From: Alitta virens
Taxonomy: Eukaryota; Annelida; Polychaeta; Phyllodocida; Nereididae
DNA: 64,000 nucleotides
Assembly: GCA_932294295.1 (NCBI GenBank)
Contig: OW028579.1
Coordinates: 35,594,362 to 35,658,361, forward strand
Reading direction: 5' to 3'
Shown: positions 49,124-60,225 of the stretch, in pieces
How the letters are laid out: each line of letters starts with the position of its first letter
How positions within the stretch are numbered: the stretch's first letter is position 1
The notes under the pieces: generated by a model
Told to the model about the DNA's origin: nothing
What the model saw: the letters and a program-made list of their open reading frames with translations, nothing else
The model's database searches: none
Position numbers and translations under genes: made by a program

Positions 49124-49885
49124 TTACTCGGTTGTGGTAGTTGGAGGCGTGGGCACCGAAAAGGAGGAGTTATGGTCATCACCACCAACCATTCCCCCCA
49201 CACTAGTGTTCAACAAGTAGCTGGTGAGCGAAACATCCTGAGGCGTGCTGCAATCCTGTGGTGACATGGAAGGACGACCATGAGAAGGACCTGAAGTCAA
49301 CCAGGCCTGACTGATAATGGTAGAAGATGTCGCAGGAGGGGGGGTCGGTGCAGGCACAGACGAAGAAGAAGGGGCAGCCGACACGAGAGGCTGGGGCGAA
49401 GGGCCGGATGGAGTAGCGAACATCCGGGCAGCAGGGCTGGATGAATGCTGTGCGAACATCTGGGCAGCAGGGCTGGATGAATGCTGTGCGAACATCTGGG
49501 CAGCAGGGCTGGATGAATGCTGATGATGAGGGAACATCTGCACAGGAGGACCGGATGAACTGGCTGTAGGAGCAGGGAGGACGAACTGCTGCTGATGCTG
49601 CTGAGGGACAGGAGGCAGAAACTGATGATACTGCTGTTGCTGTTGCAGTTGCTGTTGCTGCTGCTGTTGCTGTTGCTGCTGGCGCTTGCGACGATACGCC
49701 TGCTTAAACTGCATCAGGCTGTTTAAGGTTTGGGCCTGGTAATCCCACCAAGTCTCGGTGTCCATCTGCATCACCTCGTGGTAGATCATGTCCGTGAAGA
49801 CCCTCTTGGACAAGCTGCCTGAGTCCGTCGGCTGACTCAACTTGCTGTGCATGTCCCTCTGCAGATCGGTGGCTTTTTCAATCAG
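49124..49885 (-). CDS. Harbinger MADF/Myb-like accessory protein, exon 2
   Basis: This 762-bp terminal exon follows TATTTCCAG and joins in phase 0 to exon 1 at 50190. It adds 253 residues (LIEKATDLQRDMHSKL at the start) and the stop codon. A helical segment with MQMDTETWWDYQAQTLNSLMQFKQAYRRKR is followed by a poly-Gln tract, three tandem 12-residue repeats (HSSSPAAQMFAQ, about 49428-49535) and a Pro/Ser/Thr-rich low-complexity tail. The C-terminal helices resemble the dimerisation or partner-contact ends of Harbinger Myb-like proteins; this is inferred. The CAG-rich and 36-bp repeats make this exon prone to length change. Confidence 0.85.
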   Translation of the reverse strand: MIEKATDLQRDMHSKLSQPTDSGSLSKRVFTDMIYHEVMQMDTETWWDYQAQTLNSLMQFKQAYRRKRQQQQQQQQQQQLQQQQQYHQFLPPVPQQHQQQFVLPAPTASSSGPPVQMFPHHQHSSSPAAQMFAQHSSSPAAQMFAQHSSSPAARMFATPSGPSPQPLVSAAPSSSSVPAPTPPPATSSTIISQAWLTSGPSHGRPSMSPQDCSTPQDVSLTSYLLNTSVGGMVGGDDHNSSFSVPTPPTTTTE

Positions 49886-50040
49886 CTGGAAATAGGAAAA
49901 AACACAACATTAGAGTAAGTCACATGGCAACTGCAATAGCATGTGCATTATTGACAATGTACTGAAAAGACACATCACCATACAGTGAACACTGGAAGTG
50001 CCAAGAAACAAAGCTACCACTTTCTACTATGGAAAAGCTA

Positions 50041-50145
50041 CAACTTTAAAATGCAAGATTACAATTACAACTTTAAACTGCAAGATTACAATTACAACTT
50101 TAAACTGCAAGATTACAATTACAACTTTAAACTGCAACATTACAA
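50041..50145. repeat. 27-bp tandem repeat within the accessory-gene intron
   Basis: About four copies of GATTACAATTACAACTTTAA plus ACTGCAA, inside the 304-bp intron (49886-50189). Confidence 0.9.
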
Positions 50146-50189
50146 TACGATTATCTTGATTATCATGGCAACTGAAGCAGTATACTTAC

Positions 50190-51062
50190 TTGAGTGACAG
50201 CTTGTGTAGCAATTCCATCTCCACTAGCTGCAAGGCTGGATGCATCACAGTCATGATGATGACGAGGCTGACGTCTGGACGTCTTCTTGCTTGGAGGAGG
50301 GGCCCCCATCTTCCTCGTGCTGCTGCTGCTGTCGCCCTTGTAAGGCCCACCCTTGGACCTGCTTGTATCGGAATCCCTGCCACCATCATCCGAACTATCG
50401 ACAATGACCTCCTCAGCTTCAGACGTGTCATCCTCAGTGGTAGGTCTGTTGCTGCTGGTTGGAGTTTTGGCTGATAAGCTCTGGGAAAGCTGCCCACCTT
50501 TCTTTCTCTTCCCAGCATCAACCCTCTTGATGTGGCGTTCGAGGTAGCCGAAATTCTCCATTATCCAGTTGTCCCGGTCTGTCAGGATTCTAGCGGCCCC
50601 ACCAGAAGGCTTCTTGGTTGGATCCGTGAGCTTCCCAACTGCAGTGCGCATTGAGTCTATCCAAGTTTTCAGCTGCTGCGCAGTACAATCCAGCTCCTTC
50701 GCCTTCTGGTCTATCATTCGCGATTTTATGTCTATCCGCTTGTATTGAGCAAGCCGCCGGTTATACAACATCTCCTGGGACCGGTACCAGTCGGCCACAT
50801 CTTGTTCCTGGTCTTCTGTGAGGTTCAGGGCTTCCTTTTTCTGCCTCTTCGCTCTTGCTGCAGGTGGGGGTGGAGCTGCAGTAGGAGGTACTGCAGGTGC
50901 AGCAGGTACAACTGGCCCAGGTAAATCTGGCATGCCTTGTGGACTTTGCGGTCTTGAAGAGGTATTACTGGCTACATCTTCTTCAACAGCAGCAGGTGGT
51001 GCAGGTTCCTCTTGGACAACAGTCTTCTTGCCAGGCCTCCCCTTTCCTCTCCTAGGTGGCAT
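50190..51062 (-). CDS. Harbinger MADF/Myb-like accessory protein, exon 1
   Basis: Starts at CCACCATGC (51062), a strong Kozak context. The frame is open for 92 codons upstream, but that part reads through the likely TATA region and promoter, so I reject it. Exon 1 gives 291 residues and ends at CAA|GTAAGT in phase 0; with exon 2 the protein has 544 residues. Residues 3-12 (PRRGKGRPGK) look like an AT-hook. A Pro/Ala-rich linker follows, then a MADF/Myb-SANT-like fold at about 81-150 (LTEDQEQDVADWYRSQEMLY, later TAQQLKTWIDSMRTAVGKLT). The remainder is Ser-rich and acidic. In PIF/Harbinger elements this second protein binds element DNA and helps bring the transposase into the nucleus. Confidence 0.87.
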
Positions 51063-51208
51063 GGTGGTTAATTCAAGAAACGGCAGTAGCAGCAGCAGCA
51101 ATCCAGAAGGTAATATCCAGAAGAAATGGTGGATGATAAATGAATTACTTCGATGATCAACGATGAACGGCGGGCGGTGGAATGATGCTTCTCCAAAGAC
51201 GGCGGTTG

Positions 51209-51216
51209 TATATATA
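51209..51216 (-). promoter_or_regulatory. Candidate TATA box of the accessory gene
   Basis: TATATATA about 147 bp upstream of the minus-strand ATG at 51062. Confidence 0.45.
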
Positions 51217-51219
51217 CTC

Positions 51220-51743
51220 AGGCATCCGTACTCACTCCGTGTCAGTTTAATTAACTCCGTCTTGACACCCAGTTCACTCCTGTATGTCCGCATTGATCTC
51301 GTGTGACACCGTGTACATAACGGAGTTAACCGGGTCAAGCAAATGACATGTAAACCCGCTCTCCCTGTTCACTCCGTTTAGACTCCGTGTTGGTCCTAGT
51401 TCACTCGTGTGGAACCGAGTTGCTCCTTGTGCTCTCCGGAGCGTACTTTTCACGCCCGGTTGACGCCGGACTTAGCCGGAGATCACACGAAGTCTTTCGG
51501 TGTCAATACGGAGGTCCCCGGAGATCGACGGAGTCTACTGGGAGTCTACACGGATCTACACGGCCCAACACGGATTTCACTATTCCGGGATCTCCGGCAT
51601 GAAAAATTAAACATGTTTAATTTTTTTGCCGGAGTCCCCCGGAGATACCGGACCATGCCGGACAATGCCGGACAATCCCGGACATGAACAAGATGTCTAT
51701 ACGCCTTTCCCCGGAGTATGCGGGAGTATTACGGAGTTGACCT
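51220..51743. promoter_or_regulatory. Right subterminal CGG-motif region
   Basis: Roughly 500 bp packed with CTCCG, TCCGTG and CCGGA (CGGAG, CACGGA on the minus strand), mirroring the left subterminal region. It includes several CCGGACAATGCCGGACAA-type close repeats at about 51650-51690. Confidence 0.55.
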
Positions 51744-51790
51744 CCGGGACGCTCCTGCGTCTGATCCGGCTATGTGTGAAACCCCCTTTA
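51744..51790 (-). repeat. Harbinger right terminal inverted repeat
   Basis: 47 bp, perfect reverse complement of 47064-47110. Confidence 0.97.
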
Positions 51791-52030
51791 AATGCTGGAG
51801 CGTTTGTTGTTTCAGGGTAATTGCCACGCCTGCAGACTAGTCATATTTCTCCCTTATAATCAGACATATTTTAGTTAGATCCTTTTTCACCATATCAAAA
51901 TTGTCTGAGAGCACAATTTTGTATTTGAAATACTAACTATATATCACGTGAGAGGCACGTGAAATTTCATACATTGCTCAATTTAAAAGCTGTATAAATG
52001 AATTTAAACAAGATAAGGTCAATCCAAATT

Positions 52031-52155
52031 ATATTAAGACCACCTCATTATTAAGACCACTAAATTTGTATATTCTTCTTCAGTGATAAGAATAAACTTG
52101 GGTCCAAAAATAGGTGGTCTTAATAGTGAGGTGATCTTACTGTGGGTTCCACTGT
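52031..52155. repeat. Inverted pair of AAGACCACCTC motifs
   Basis: ATTAAGACCACCTCATT at 52033-52049 and TTAAGACCAC at 52051-52060 face TAGGTGGTCTTAATAGTGAG at 52111-52130; GTGGGTTCCACTGT follows. The same motif occurs near 58851, 58909, 26311 and 25611. Confidence 0.7.
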
Positions 52156-52604
52156 ATTATATAATAAAATATATCAGAAACATGACAATTCTCTTTTATC
52201 ACACATGAAATGTTATACTTTTTAATTCCTACTTCATATTAAAGAACAGCCAACTGCAATAGACTTATTTTCAATATAACCAGCATTAATTTGGTATCTT
52301 CTGTCACCAACACAAACATGAAATCATCTCCACATGAACCTAGATAATGACAGTTGCTGCAGAAAGTCATAATCCCTGTGCAGCCCTAGGTTTTTTTGTC
52401 TTGACGTTTTGACATTTTCATTAAGACTTGTTTTGTCAAGAATCATGAACATGCTGAACTTCTAGTGTTTCACAATCATTGTTGTGAGAATAACGTTTAA
52501 TTAGGGGGCTAAAAACAGCTGCGACCCATTTGTGCTATATAATATGAGAGTTTGTTATATTATAATAGGATGGTTCAATTTTTTTATATTTTATGATATA
52601 TTGT

Positions 52605-52860
52605 GTTGTTTGTCCTGGTCTGGTGGTAAGGTATGAAAATGCTAATTTTGAGGTAGCGGGTTCAAATCCCTGCCATTGCATGGAGGAGGTGGGCAAAACC
52701 TTTTCAACTATTACCTCACCCCCACCCAAGTGCAGTGGGTACTTGGCAATAGGCTACCACAATGATGGCACTGGTGTGAGCTCTAAAGCCTCAGTGGTCA
52801 AATCCATACTCAAGGCAGAATACTCCACAGTGGGTTGAGATTTTGAGAAAGACTCCAGAT
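52605..52860 (+). mobile_element. SINE family C copy, near full-length
   Basis: Box-A-like TGGTCTGGTGGTAAGG and box B GGGTTCAAATCCC. The body has TGCATGGAGGAGGTGGG, AATGATGGCACTGGTGTGAG, AGGCAGAATACTCC and a 3' part AGAAAGACTCCAGATTGGCC. Confidence 0.85.
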
Positions 52861-54149
52861 TGGCCTGTCAAGGGTGTCCAATGTGTTACATAACATTTAC
52901 TTTCAAATGATAAGTGTACTGTCCTATATATATGTAATATTGTTTTGTAAATTCATTGTATAACTATACAAGAGGCAAGCGTAATAATGAGATATACTTG
53001 AAGTCAAACACCATGCTTCAAATTTTCTCATGTTGGAGTATTTCCTTGCCTTAGTACGGACGCCCTTTTGAAGGCTTTTTCCAAAAGAGGGCCAGTTCTA
53101 AAATGTGAAATAATATACCTCTCACGAGTATACAAGTCAAGTTTAATTTTTTTACATACATAATATGCAATATCCTCACTGGCAAGGTATAATTGCAGAA
53201 ATATGTTATTGTCAGAAAGGATATAATTTTAACTAAGAATTACTTTATTTGTCAGTTATTGTGAGACTGAGGTTTCTAAAATATCGTAGCATTGACAAAT
53301 AAACAACAGGTGGACTAAAACTACTTCAAAATCGCCATTTTAGAAGGCTAAATGAAGACTTTCATGTCAATGATGCTGTAGTTTAATCAGAGAAACCTGT
53401 GTTTTTAGCCATTGTTTCTGTTTGATCTTGTGTAAATAAAGAGCAGAGAGAGGCAGAAATGTAATGTAAGAGTGAGGGCATTGTGTGGCTTCCCTGCTCT
53501 CCAATCCAGGGCTTCAAGAGGGAAAAATCTCTAATACCATGATAGGTTTCACAGGCACAGTTGACTCGCCAGAATCAGAATAGGTCTTGCCTGACACCAT
53601 TTCACACGCGACATCAGGCAATACGCCCAACACCCTGTAATACTCAATAGGCAGTTGTGTGTGAGGTCTGACTGCGCTCATGGTTTCATTTTCCTCTTTT
53701 TTGTCTGAGCTGTCCTTTGTTTTTTCGTGTGTTGTTTTTTTTTGCTTTACTACTGTATTAATGTGAGGAGTTTGTCTGAAATGTCTGTTATGTCAAATGA
53801 GTTTGATGTGCAGAAAATAATGTGTTTTTGTGTTGTACAGAAGGTATGATAAAACTGGCAATGTAATATTCACTGTGAAATAGACAGAAACTTTTTTTTG
53901 TTTAAAGGACAGAGAACTACAGACAGACAGACAGCTTGACAGACTGATATAGACAGCTAGGATGGGTTGTTGGGGCAGAGAAAATGAGAAACACAAATGA
54001 AAGGACGCAATGAAATGAGAAGGGAAAAAAACAAGCTTAGCCTATCAGAAAAAAAAGAGAAGGAAGAAAGGAAAGAACAAACAAAAGAGAGAAACAAAGA
54101 AAAAAAAAAGGAAGGAAAAAGAAGAGAGAAAGAAAGAGAAGCGAAATAG

Positions 54150-54260
54150 AAAGAAGGAAGGAAGGAAGGAAGGAAGGAAGGAAGGAAGGAAGGAAGGAAG
54201 GAAGGAAGGAAGGAAGGAAGGAAGGAAGGAAGGAAGGAAGGAAGGAAGGAAGGAAGGAAG
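54150..54260. repeat. (GGAA)n microsatellite
   Basis: About 27 perfect GGAA units inside a wider A/G-rich zone (54040-54350). The Leu-Pro-Ser-Phe frame on the minus strand is an artefact. Confidence 0.97.
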
Positions 54261-54905
54261 AAAGAGAAACAAGTTAATATTAAAGAAAGTTACAAATAAA
54301 TAAATGAATAAAGAAAGAAAACAAGAAAGAAGGAAGGAAGCAGGATAGAACGAAACTATAAAACATTCGACATTATGTCACAGTCATTAAAACTCAACTT
54401 TACATGACTCATACAAACTGAAAAATATATGATATAAAAATATCCTGAAACTGCCACCAACTTTGACATATGGCTTATTACATGAACATCCAGTGAGACA
54501 AACAACAAATCATGTTACTATGTCTAAGATCCAAAAAAATCAAGAAAAACAGTGGCTAAAAATCTCTATTTCTTCATGCAAAACCAATGAAATACATGTC
54601 ACTGACATGTCACAACAACCTGTGTGTTAAAACAGTAAGAGTGGCAGTTCTACTCTTATAACAGGTGTCTGTGATGGATTTTACAGTTCACATCACCTTT
54701 TTGTATTTTATTGTAACTGCTTGACTGGAATTTGCATCTATCACACTGCAAAAGTATGCTGTCCGTTAGCTACTAATATATTTGCAATCCACAGGGTAAA
54801 AATGGACCACAGAATCATGCGGTAGAATACTGGTACAGCTGAAGTGACTTATCGTCAGAAATACATTGAAATGTGTGTCCCTCTTGTTCATATGTATATT
54901 CTTTG

Positions 54906-54930
54906 TATATATATATATATATATATATAA
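54906..54930. repeat. (AT)n microsatellite
   Basis: About 12 AT units. Confidence 0.93.
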
Positions 54931-55159
54931 TTATCATCAGATGGTATCATATTATTATTATTATGAAAGTGAATAATGCAGTGAAAAAAATTAATAGGGT
55001 ATAAAAGGTATAAAATATGTTTGATTTATACTCTAATTATCAGTTAATTTAACAACTTTTCTAAATCTAAAACTTAATATCTGCTACACTTCTGTGGAGT
55101 GACACAACATGTAGTTAAGTTATCAAAATTCAGTGATATGATTGCATGAATGGTGTGGA

Positions 55160-55222
55160 CTCCGAGCCATATCATCTCAGCATTACTTCTGTCTGTTGCA
55201 GCTGGATGTGGACCCAGCAGAT
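55160..55222 (+). repeat. SINE family B 3' fragment
   Basis: GTGTGGACTCCGAGCC, ATCTCAGCATTACTTCTGTC resembles the family B 3' region. Confidence 0.5.
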
Positions 55223-55309
55223 TCTGCACCAATGCCATTTAAATAAAACTTAAAAACTTTTTATAACATAATTATTCAGTATACCCAGATAATATGATAA
55301 CAAATCACA

Positions 55310-55370
55310 AACTGATATTTTTGGTGTTTACTGATATTTTTGGTGTTTACTGATATTTTTGGCGTTCTTT
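55310..55370. repeat. 19-20-bp triplication
   Basis: Three tandem copies of CTGATATTTTTGGTGTTTA, the last diverged. Confidence 0.9.
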
Positions 55371-56848
55371 TTTAATTTCAAAACAGTAAAATTACAATTG
55401 GTAGGAAATTTCATATTATGATAATGCTAAAAAATATATTAGCGTGTCTTAGACTACATTGAAACAAACTTTCATAAAATATCTTATATGACATATTGTT
55501 CTTCTGAGCTTTCTCTGAAAGCTGCTTCCAGGATTCTCCAAGACATTAAAATGATTTTTGCAACATCAAAGGTTGCACTGCAGAATATAAGTTTCCTGCA
55601 GCTAATGAAACGAGGACACAAAGAAACTTCCTATCTTTGGATTTTCAGATTTCTCCGAATGTTGGGAATATGAAATACTCTGCATTTCTTTGAGTCTAAC
55701 ACAACAACTGAAATACACGAAATGAATCGGAAGTTTTCGTTTTCTCTGGAAAATTCCAACAAAGGATATCTTTATTAGAAGTCTGATGACGTTATGTAAA
55801 TGGTACATTGATATAGCTTTTTAATTATCGTATATTTGGTTTGTGTTTTTTTGCTTATAGTTTACAGTTGTTTTGTCTGTTTCTAAGATTCTTTCATAGT
55901 TGTTATATATCGAATTGTTAATTGTTTTGTGTGCTTGTTTTCTGGAATTGACTTCAAACTTGGTCGTGACCAGCATCAAATTACTAATAAGTAGTCATTG
56001 TGACTAACTTGTAGTGCCGTATTTGACTACTGTAGTCTAGTCATGTTGACGAGTCCCAGTTCAGAGGGCATGTCTTATGAAAGCCATGAGCTGGGAGGAT
56101 AGTGTCAAGGTGCAGACTAGCTCATCTGCACAGTGGTTGTGAGTTCAATTTTCAATCTAAGCAACATTTATCTCAGCTGTCTTTCACATAAGATGCTGGA
56201 GTAAGTAAGACAAAAGTCATTATAAGCAGAACTTTATTTTGTATACTTGATTCAACATAAAATAAAATCCTAATTGCTTACTTTTACCTTGGGAGAAATT
56301 AGGTCTAATTTTTACTTACTAATTTTTCCTGGTGTTTACATGTGTTTACATGAAGGTTACACTAGCCCAGGCTTCTATTTTAGACCGGGCTTCTAATCGA
56401 GAAAACCGAAACGATGATATGTAACTCATCGTAGTGTATACTTCTACATATTTATTCATCCCACTACTCTTAATCATTCCTGTATATATCACTAGGAAAG
56501 AAAGTTGTTATCCCAGTGTGCCAGGAAAGAGGTTCAGACAGATTCCTTTGTGGACAGGAAGTGGCCTACCGGATGCAGGGATCAAAAATAGCCAGTGGTC
56601 ATTGATTGGCAGGATGTCCGCTGGTCAGTCTGATTGATTCTTGCTGATTGACTGACCACATGTGAAATCAAAGGGAGAGTAAAGTGGACAAAGGGTGGAC
56701 AAAGATAAATGGTGTAATGCGGTGTGAATTGGGTATAGATGGTGTAAAGATAGACAAAGGCAGTGGCAGGAAGCAAATACAGAGACAGACAGACAGACTA
56801 CCCCGCCCAACAGATAGCACAAAAGGCCAACAAACAGCTAATTAGTAA

Positions 56849-57036
56849 GGGTGGCTGGGTGGGTGGGTGTATTAAGGCTTTACTTCTGCATCAGATGAGC
56901 TAATTAGGACAGGCAGGGACCATGGCAATGAGATGAAGGATGAAACCGCTATCCAACTTAGGCTCGACTGGAACTGAACCAGGGACCCAGCAGTTGGAAG
57001 CACAGCGCGTTACCACTGAGCTAGGCTCCCATCCAG
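56849..57036 (-). mobile_element. SINE family A copy
   Basis: Minus strand: box A CTAGCTCAGTGGTAACG and degenerate box B TGGTTCAGTTCC; the body includes CATTGCCATGGTCCCTGCC and CTAATTAGCTCATCTG, followed by a CACCCACCCACCC tail. Confidence 0.87.
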
Positions 57037-57655
57037 CTCAATAGTTAAAATCTATCAAAGAAAAGAAGGCCAATGAAAACTAAGTTATGGAGACAAAATA
57101 CAGAAGAACAGACAGAGACATAATGTTGGCGAACAAAACAGAAAAATCTGTGACAGACTGACAGACAGTGAAATAAACATTCTTTGGCTTCAACCGAAAA
57201 CTTGTCAGTAATAACTACCACAGAGTTACGCCAAAACTAACTTGTTTGAACATGACGCTTCTACGATTTTACGATAACTTGATTTTTGCCAGTGACGTCA
57301 TTTCTGAAAATGTTACCATGGTTTCCAAGAGGAAAACATGATCAGACTTTCTTGTAACAAATCTAATTTTCTCGGCAGGCTTCGTGGAACTCCGTGTTGA
57401 ACAGCTTTCAGAATTTTGATGGCTCAGCTTAAATTGGTTTTTTGCCTCGATTTTGAAATTCCCTTTGCTCCATTTGTTACGAAATTGCATGGTATATTTA
57501 TATGTATGAGGAATTGCAAATTGCTCCAATAGCCCCACATATTTCATATCAATATATTCTTTAAAACTTTTAAACTGTCAGAATACTTCGGACAGATTTA
57601 AATGTCAACTGAGTGAGCTTTGGGTTGCAGAACTAAATATAGTTTCCTAAAATGT

Positions 57656-57735
57656 TTAATGTAATGCCATGCAATGCAATGTAATGTAATGCAATGTGTT
57701 GCAATGTAAAGCAATGTGATGCCATACTATGGGAT
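57656..57735. repeat. ATGCAATGTA degenerate tandem repeat
   Basis: Alternating AATGCAATG and AATGTAATG units, followed by (GATT)n at about 57750-57792. Confidence 0.85.
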
Positions 57736-58617
57736 GCAACATAATGTGATTGATTGATTGAGGTGATTGACCGATTGATTGATTGATTGATTTGACACTG
57801 TCTTTGAAATATTAATATTAGAATCATGAATGTATTTGAACCCCAATTTACCAGGTGATCACTATATCTGCCATAGAGATTTATCTGTGCCAGCTGACAA
57901 ATTAAAGCACCCGAAACTTCAAAAAATATCTCGCTGAATAAAATAAAAAAATTCAAATTAAGCAATAACGTTGCACGAATACACGAAAGTACAGCTTGAC
58001 ATTCTGACGACGTTGCCCCAACATTACCCTTTTGCACCCTTTAGAGTCTGCAGTGGGGTCCATTGAAGTGCATTAGATCCACATTGGATTTACTTTCTCA
58101 GGTCATTAAGCCTCTTAATTCTATTACTGACAGTGGAAAGCCATTGCTCCTGAAAGTGGGTCACGGTAAGGTCATATCAAGGTCGAATGGAAGTCACCAG
58201 TCACGTGACCGAGTGCATATTATGAGATTGTTAGATGACGCAAGCAAAGTGTCATTGTGCTAAAGGGTTTGTTTATCCAAGAAGACGAAGCAGCTTCTGG
58301 CAAACATTTGGCCAACATTCCTCTTTTAATATGGGTGCTGGTGTTTGCAAAGTTGTTCATAATGATGGAGTTGGCTGCCAGAACCAAACAAGAGTTTTTC
58401 AATACAAGCAATGGCCCCAAAAGACAATGCATGCCTCCACAGTCCACTCCCCACCCTCTTCTCTATTCAACCCTTGGCTTTTTGTGTATATACACTCTAA
58501 TTTTGAATTTGTATTGAGATATTTTTTGTTGAGGAGCTACACTGAAGATCCATTAAAGCCATATATAGAACCTGCACTTTACATCTCCTCACTATAAAGA
58601 CCAGCTTACACACACAC

Positions 58618-58710
58618 TATATCAATCAGCTGATCATGGCATGCAAACTCCAGGGAGTTGCGAAAGACTCATGCTTGAACAGGCCAGCCAAGGGTGTACA
58701 TTGCGATGTC
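58618..58710 (+). repeat. SINE family C 3' fragment
   Basis: TGCGAAAGACTCATGCTTG and AACAGGCCAGCCAAGGGTG match the 3' part of the copy at 62828. Confidence 0.7.
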
Positions 58711-58850
58711 GACAGAGTTCGATCTATATCGAGATGGCAGCACCTTGCTTTTTCAAAATAAATAAATGAAAACTGTTCAAATCTAAAACCAATGAAAACA
58801 GGGAAAAACAGGACTTATAATTAGAATGCACAACTGCTAGAAGATATGTG

Positions 58851-58929
58851 CCTCACTATTAAGACCACCTCATTTAACACCCAACCGCATTGTTGCCATT
58901 GTATTCAACCTCACTATTAAGACCACCTC
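58851..58929. repeat. Direct repeat of the AAGACCACCTC motif
   Basis: TCACTATTAAGACCACCTC is exact at 58853-58871 and 58911-58929, 58 bp apart. Confidence 0.85.
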
Positions 58930-59770
58930 TCGGTTAAAGGCCGGGGGTCGCGTATATAAGGCCGCTATCGCGGCACCCCATCATTCTGGGTTTGGCCTTC
59001 AAGCAGTCAACAACTCCCACCCTCTTCAGAGAAACTTTAATAACTACATAAACACAGCATGAATGTTCATACTTTTGCATAGTTCGTTTCAGAGCACCAA
59101 TCTCAGTCAAAGTGAAAACTGTTTAGTCTCAGAAAATGGTATTTCCGACATTATAAGCAAAATTAGTGTTGCTGGCATTCAAATGTTATTGATAGTCCAG
59201 GACTTGTTGTGATTGGCTGAAAGTCATGTGACATTTATGGCTCCACCTCCTCAAACACTTGGTTGTTTACAAACACCATGCTATCACATGCTAAACCAGT
59301 TTATCTCAAGCTATATGTAGAATGTTCAAGAATAGTATAGCTCTCATGTATACATTGCATAATCCAGAATAGCTATCAGACTTTTCTATGTAATTTCTTT
59401 GTACAAAGAGGCTGAACATTATGTTATCATATACACTGTAGACCTACCAGTATCAGTCATATGCGATTGCCTAATGTCATGAGATATAGCATGGGAGGAT
59501 AAAAAAGCTCACCTAAAGTATCTTGACATTGAAATATATCCTCAACGAACTAGTCAAGCTGGAAATTATCTTTTAGTGTCACATAAATAATTCCAAAGCA
59601 AAGGCACCAATATCATTCCAATCAAAGCACTGCAATAATCCACATTTCCACTATAGAGGTATATCCAAGCAAAGTTTGGCAGTCGGGTAATTTCCTGCTA
59701 AATGAATGGTATGATGTTTCACTGACTGAACTTAATTCTAGAATGATAAATTGCAAAATAGCAGTTGGAG

Positions 59771-60225
59771 GGGGGAGGCATAAAAGGGGTACAATAGGGA
59801 GTTAGCAGTGAAACAATAGAACCCCCACACAGATGTTGGTTCTACATCCTCATGTGGCATTATGTAACACCTTTGAATTTGCCTGTGCATCCCATGTTTG
59901 AAGTGTACACCATTAATTTGACATTGTCACAGGGTTAATTAATAACTGATAATATTACTGTAATATTTTGAATATTCACAGGAGTCAAATTTTCATATCA
60001 TATTGCTGCTAATTAATTACAAACTTTCAAATTCTAGCCACCATTCTCTTCTCACACTCAGCATTTATATACAGAATGTAAAATGCCACATATTTTATTG
60101 AGATAGATAGATAGATAGATAGATACATAGATACATAGATACATAGATAATTATTTAGATACATAGATAGATAATTATTGTTTCACTGCTAACTCCCTAT
60201 TGTACCCCTTTTATGACCCCCCCCC
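59771..60225. repeat. Inverted repeat with arms of about 46 bp
   Basis: Left arm 59771-59818 (includes AAAAGGGGTACAATAGGGAG) is the complement of right arm 60177-60225 (CTCCCTATTGTACCCCTTTT), with only small differences. A poly-C run ends the right arm; (GATA)n (60099-60178) abuts it on the inside. Confidence 0.88.

Larger units (their letters stand above)
47064..51790. mobile_element. Autonomous PIF/Harbinger DNA transposon, 4.7 kb
   Basis: Terminal inverted repeats of 47 bp (47064-47110 and 51744-51790) are identical; the ends read TAAAGGGGGTTTCACACAT. Between them lie a DDE transposase on the plus strand and a spliced MADF/Myb-like protein on the minus strand, the two-gene set that defines PIF/Harbinger. 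The outermost TAA on the left and TTA on the right may be the 3-bp TWA target site; they differ by one base, or the exact boundary is 1-2 bp off. Element base composition is clearly more GC-rich than its surroundings. Both coding frames are undamaged, so the insertion is young or still active. Confidence 0.95.

Noticed and set aside
51063..51338. N-terminal extension of the accessory protein
   Set aside because: The open frame continues upstream of the Kozak ATG at 51062 but crosses a TATATATA box and hydrophobic, non-conserved sequence; the downstream start fits the AT-hook N-terminus better.
54045..54272. Leu-Pro-Ser-Phe repeat protein on the minus strand
   Set aside because: (GGAA)n microsatellite.
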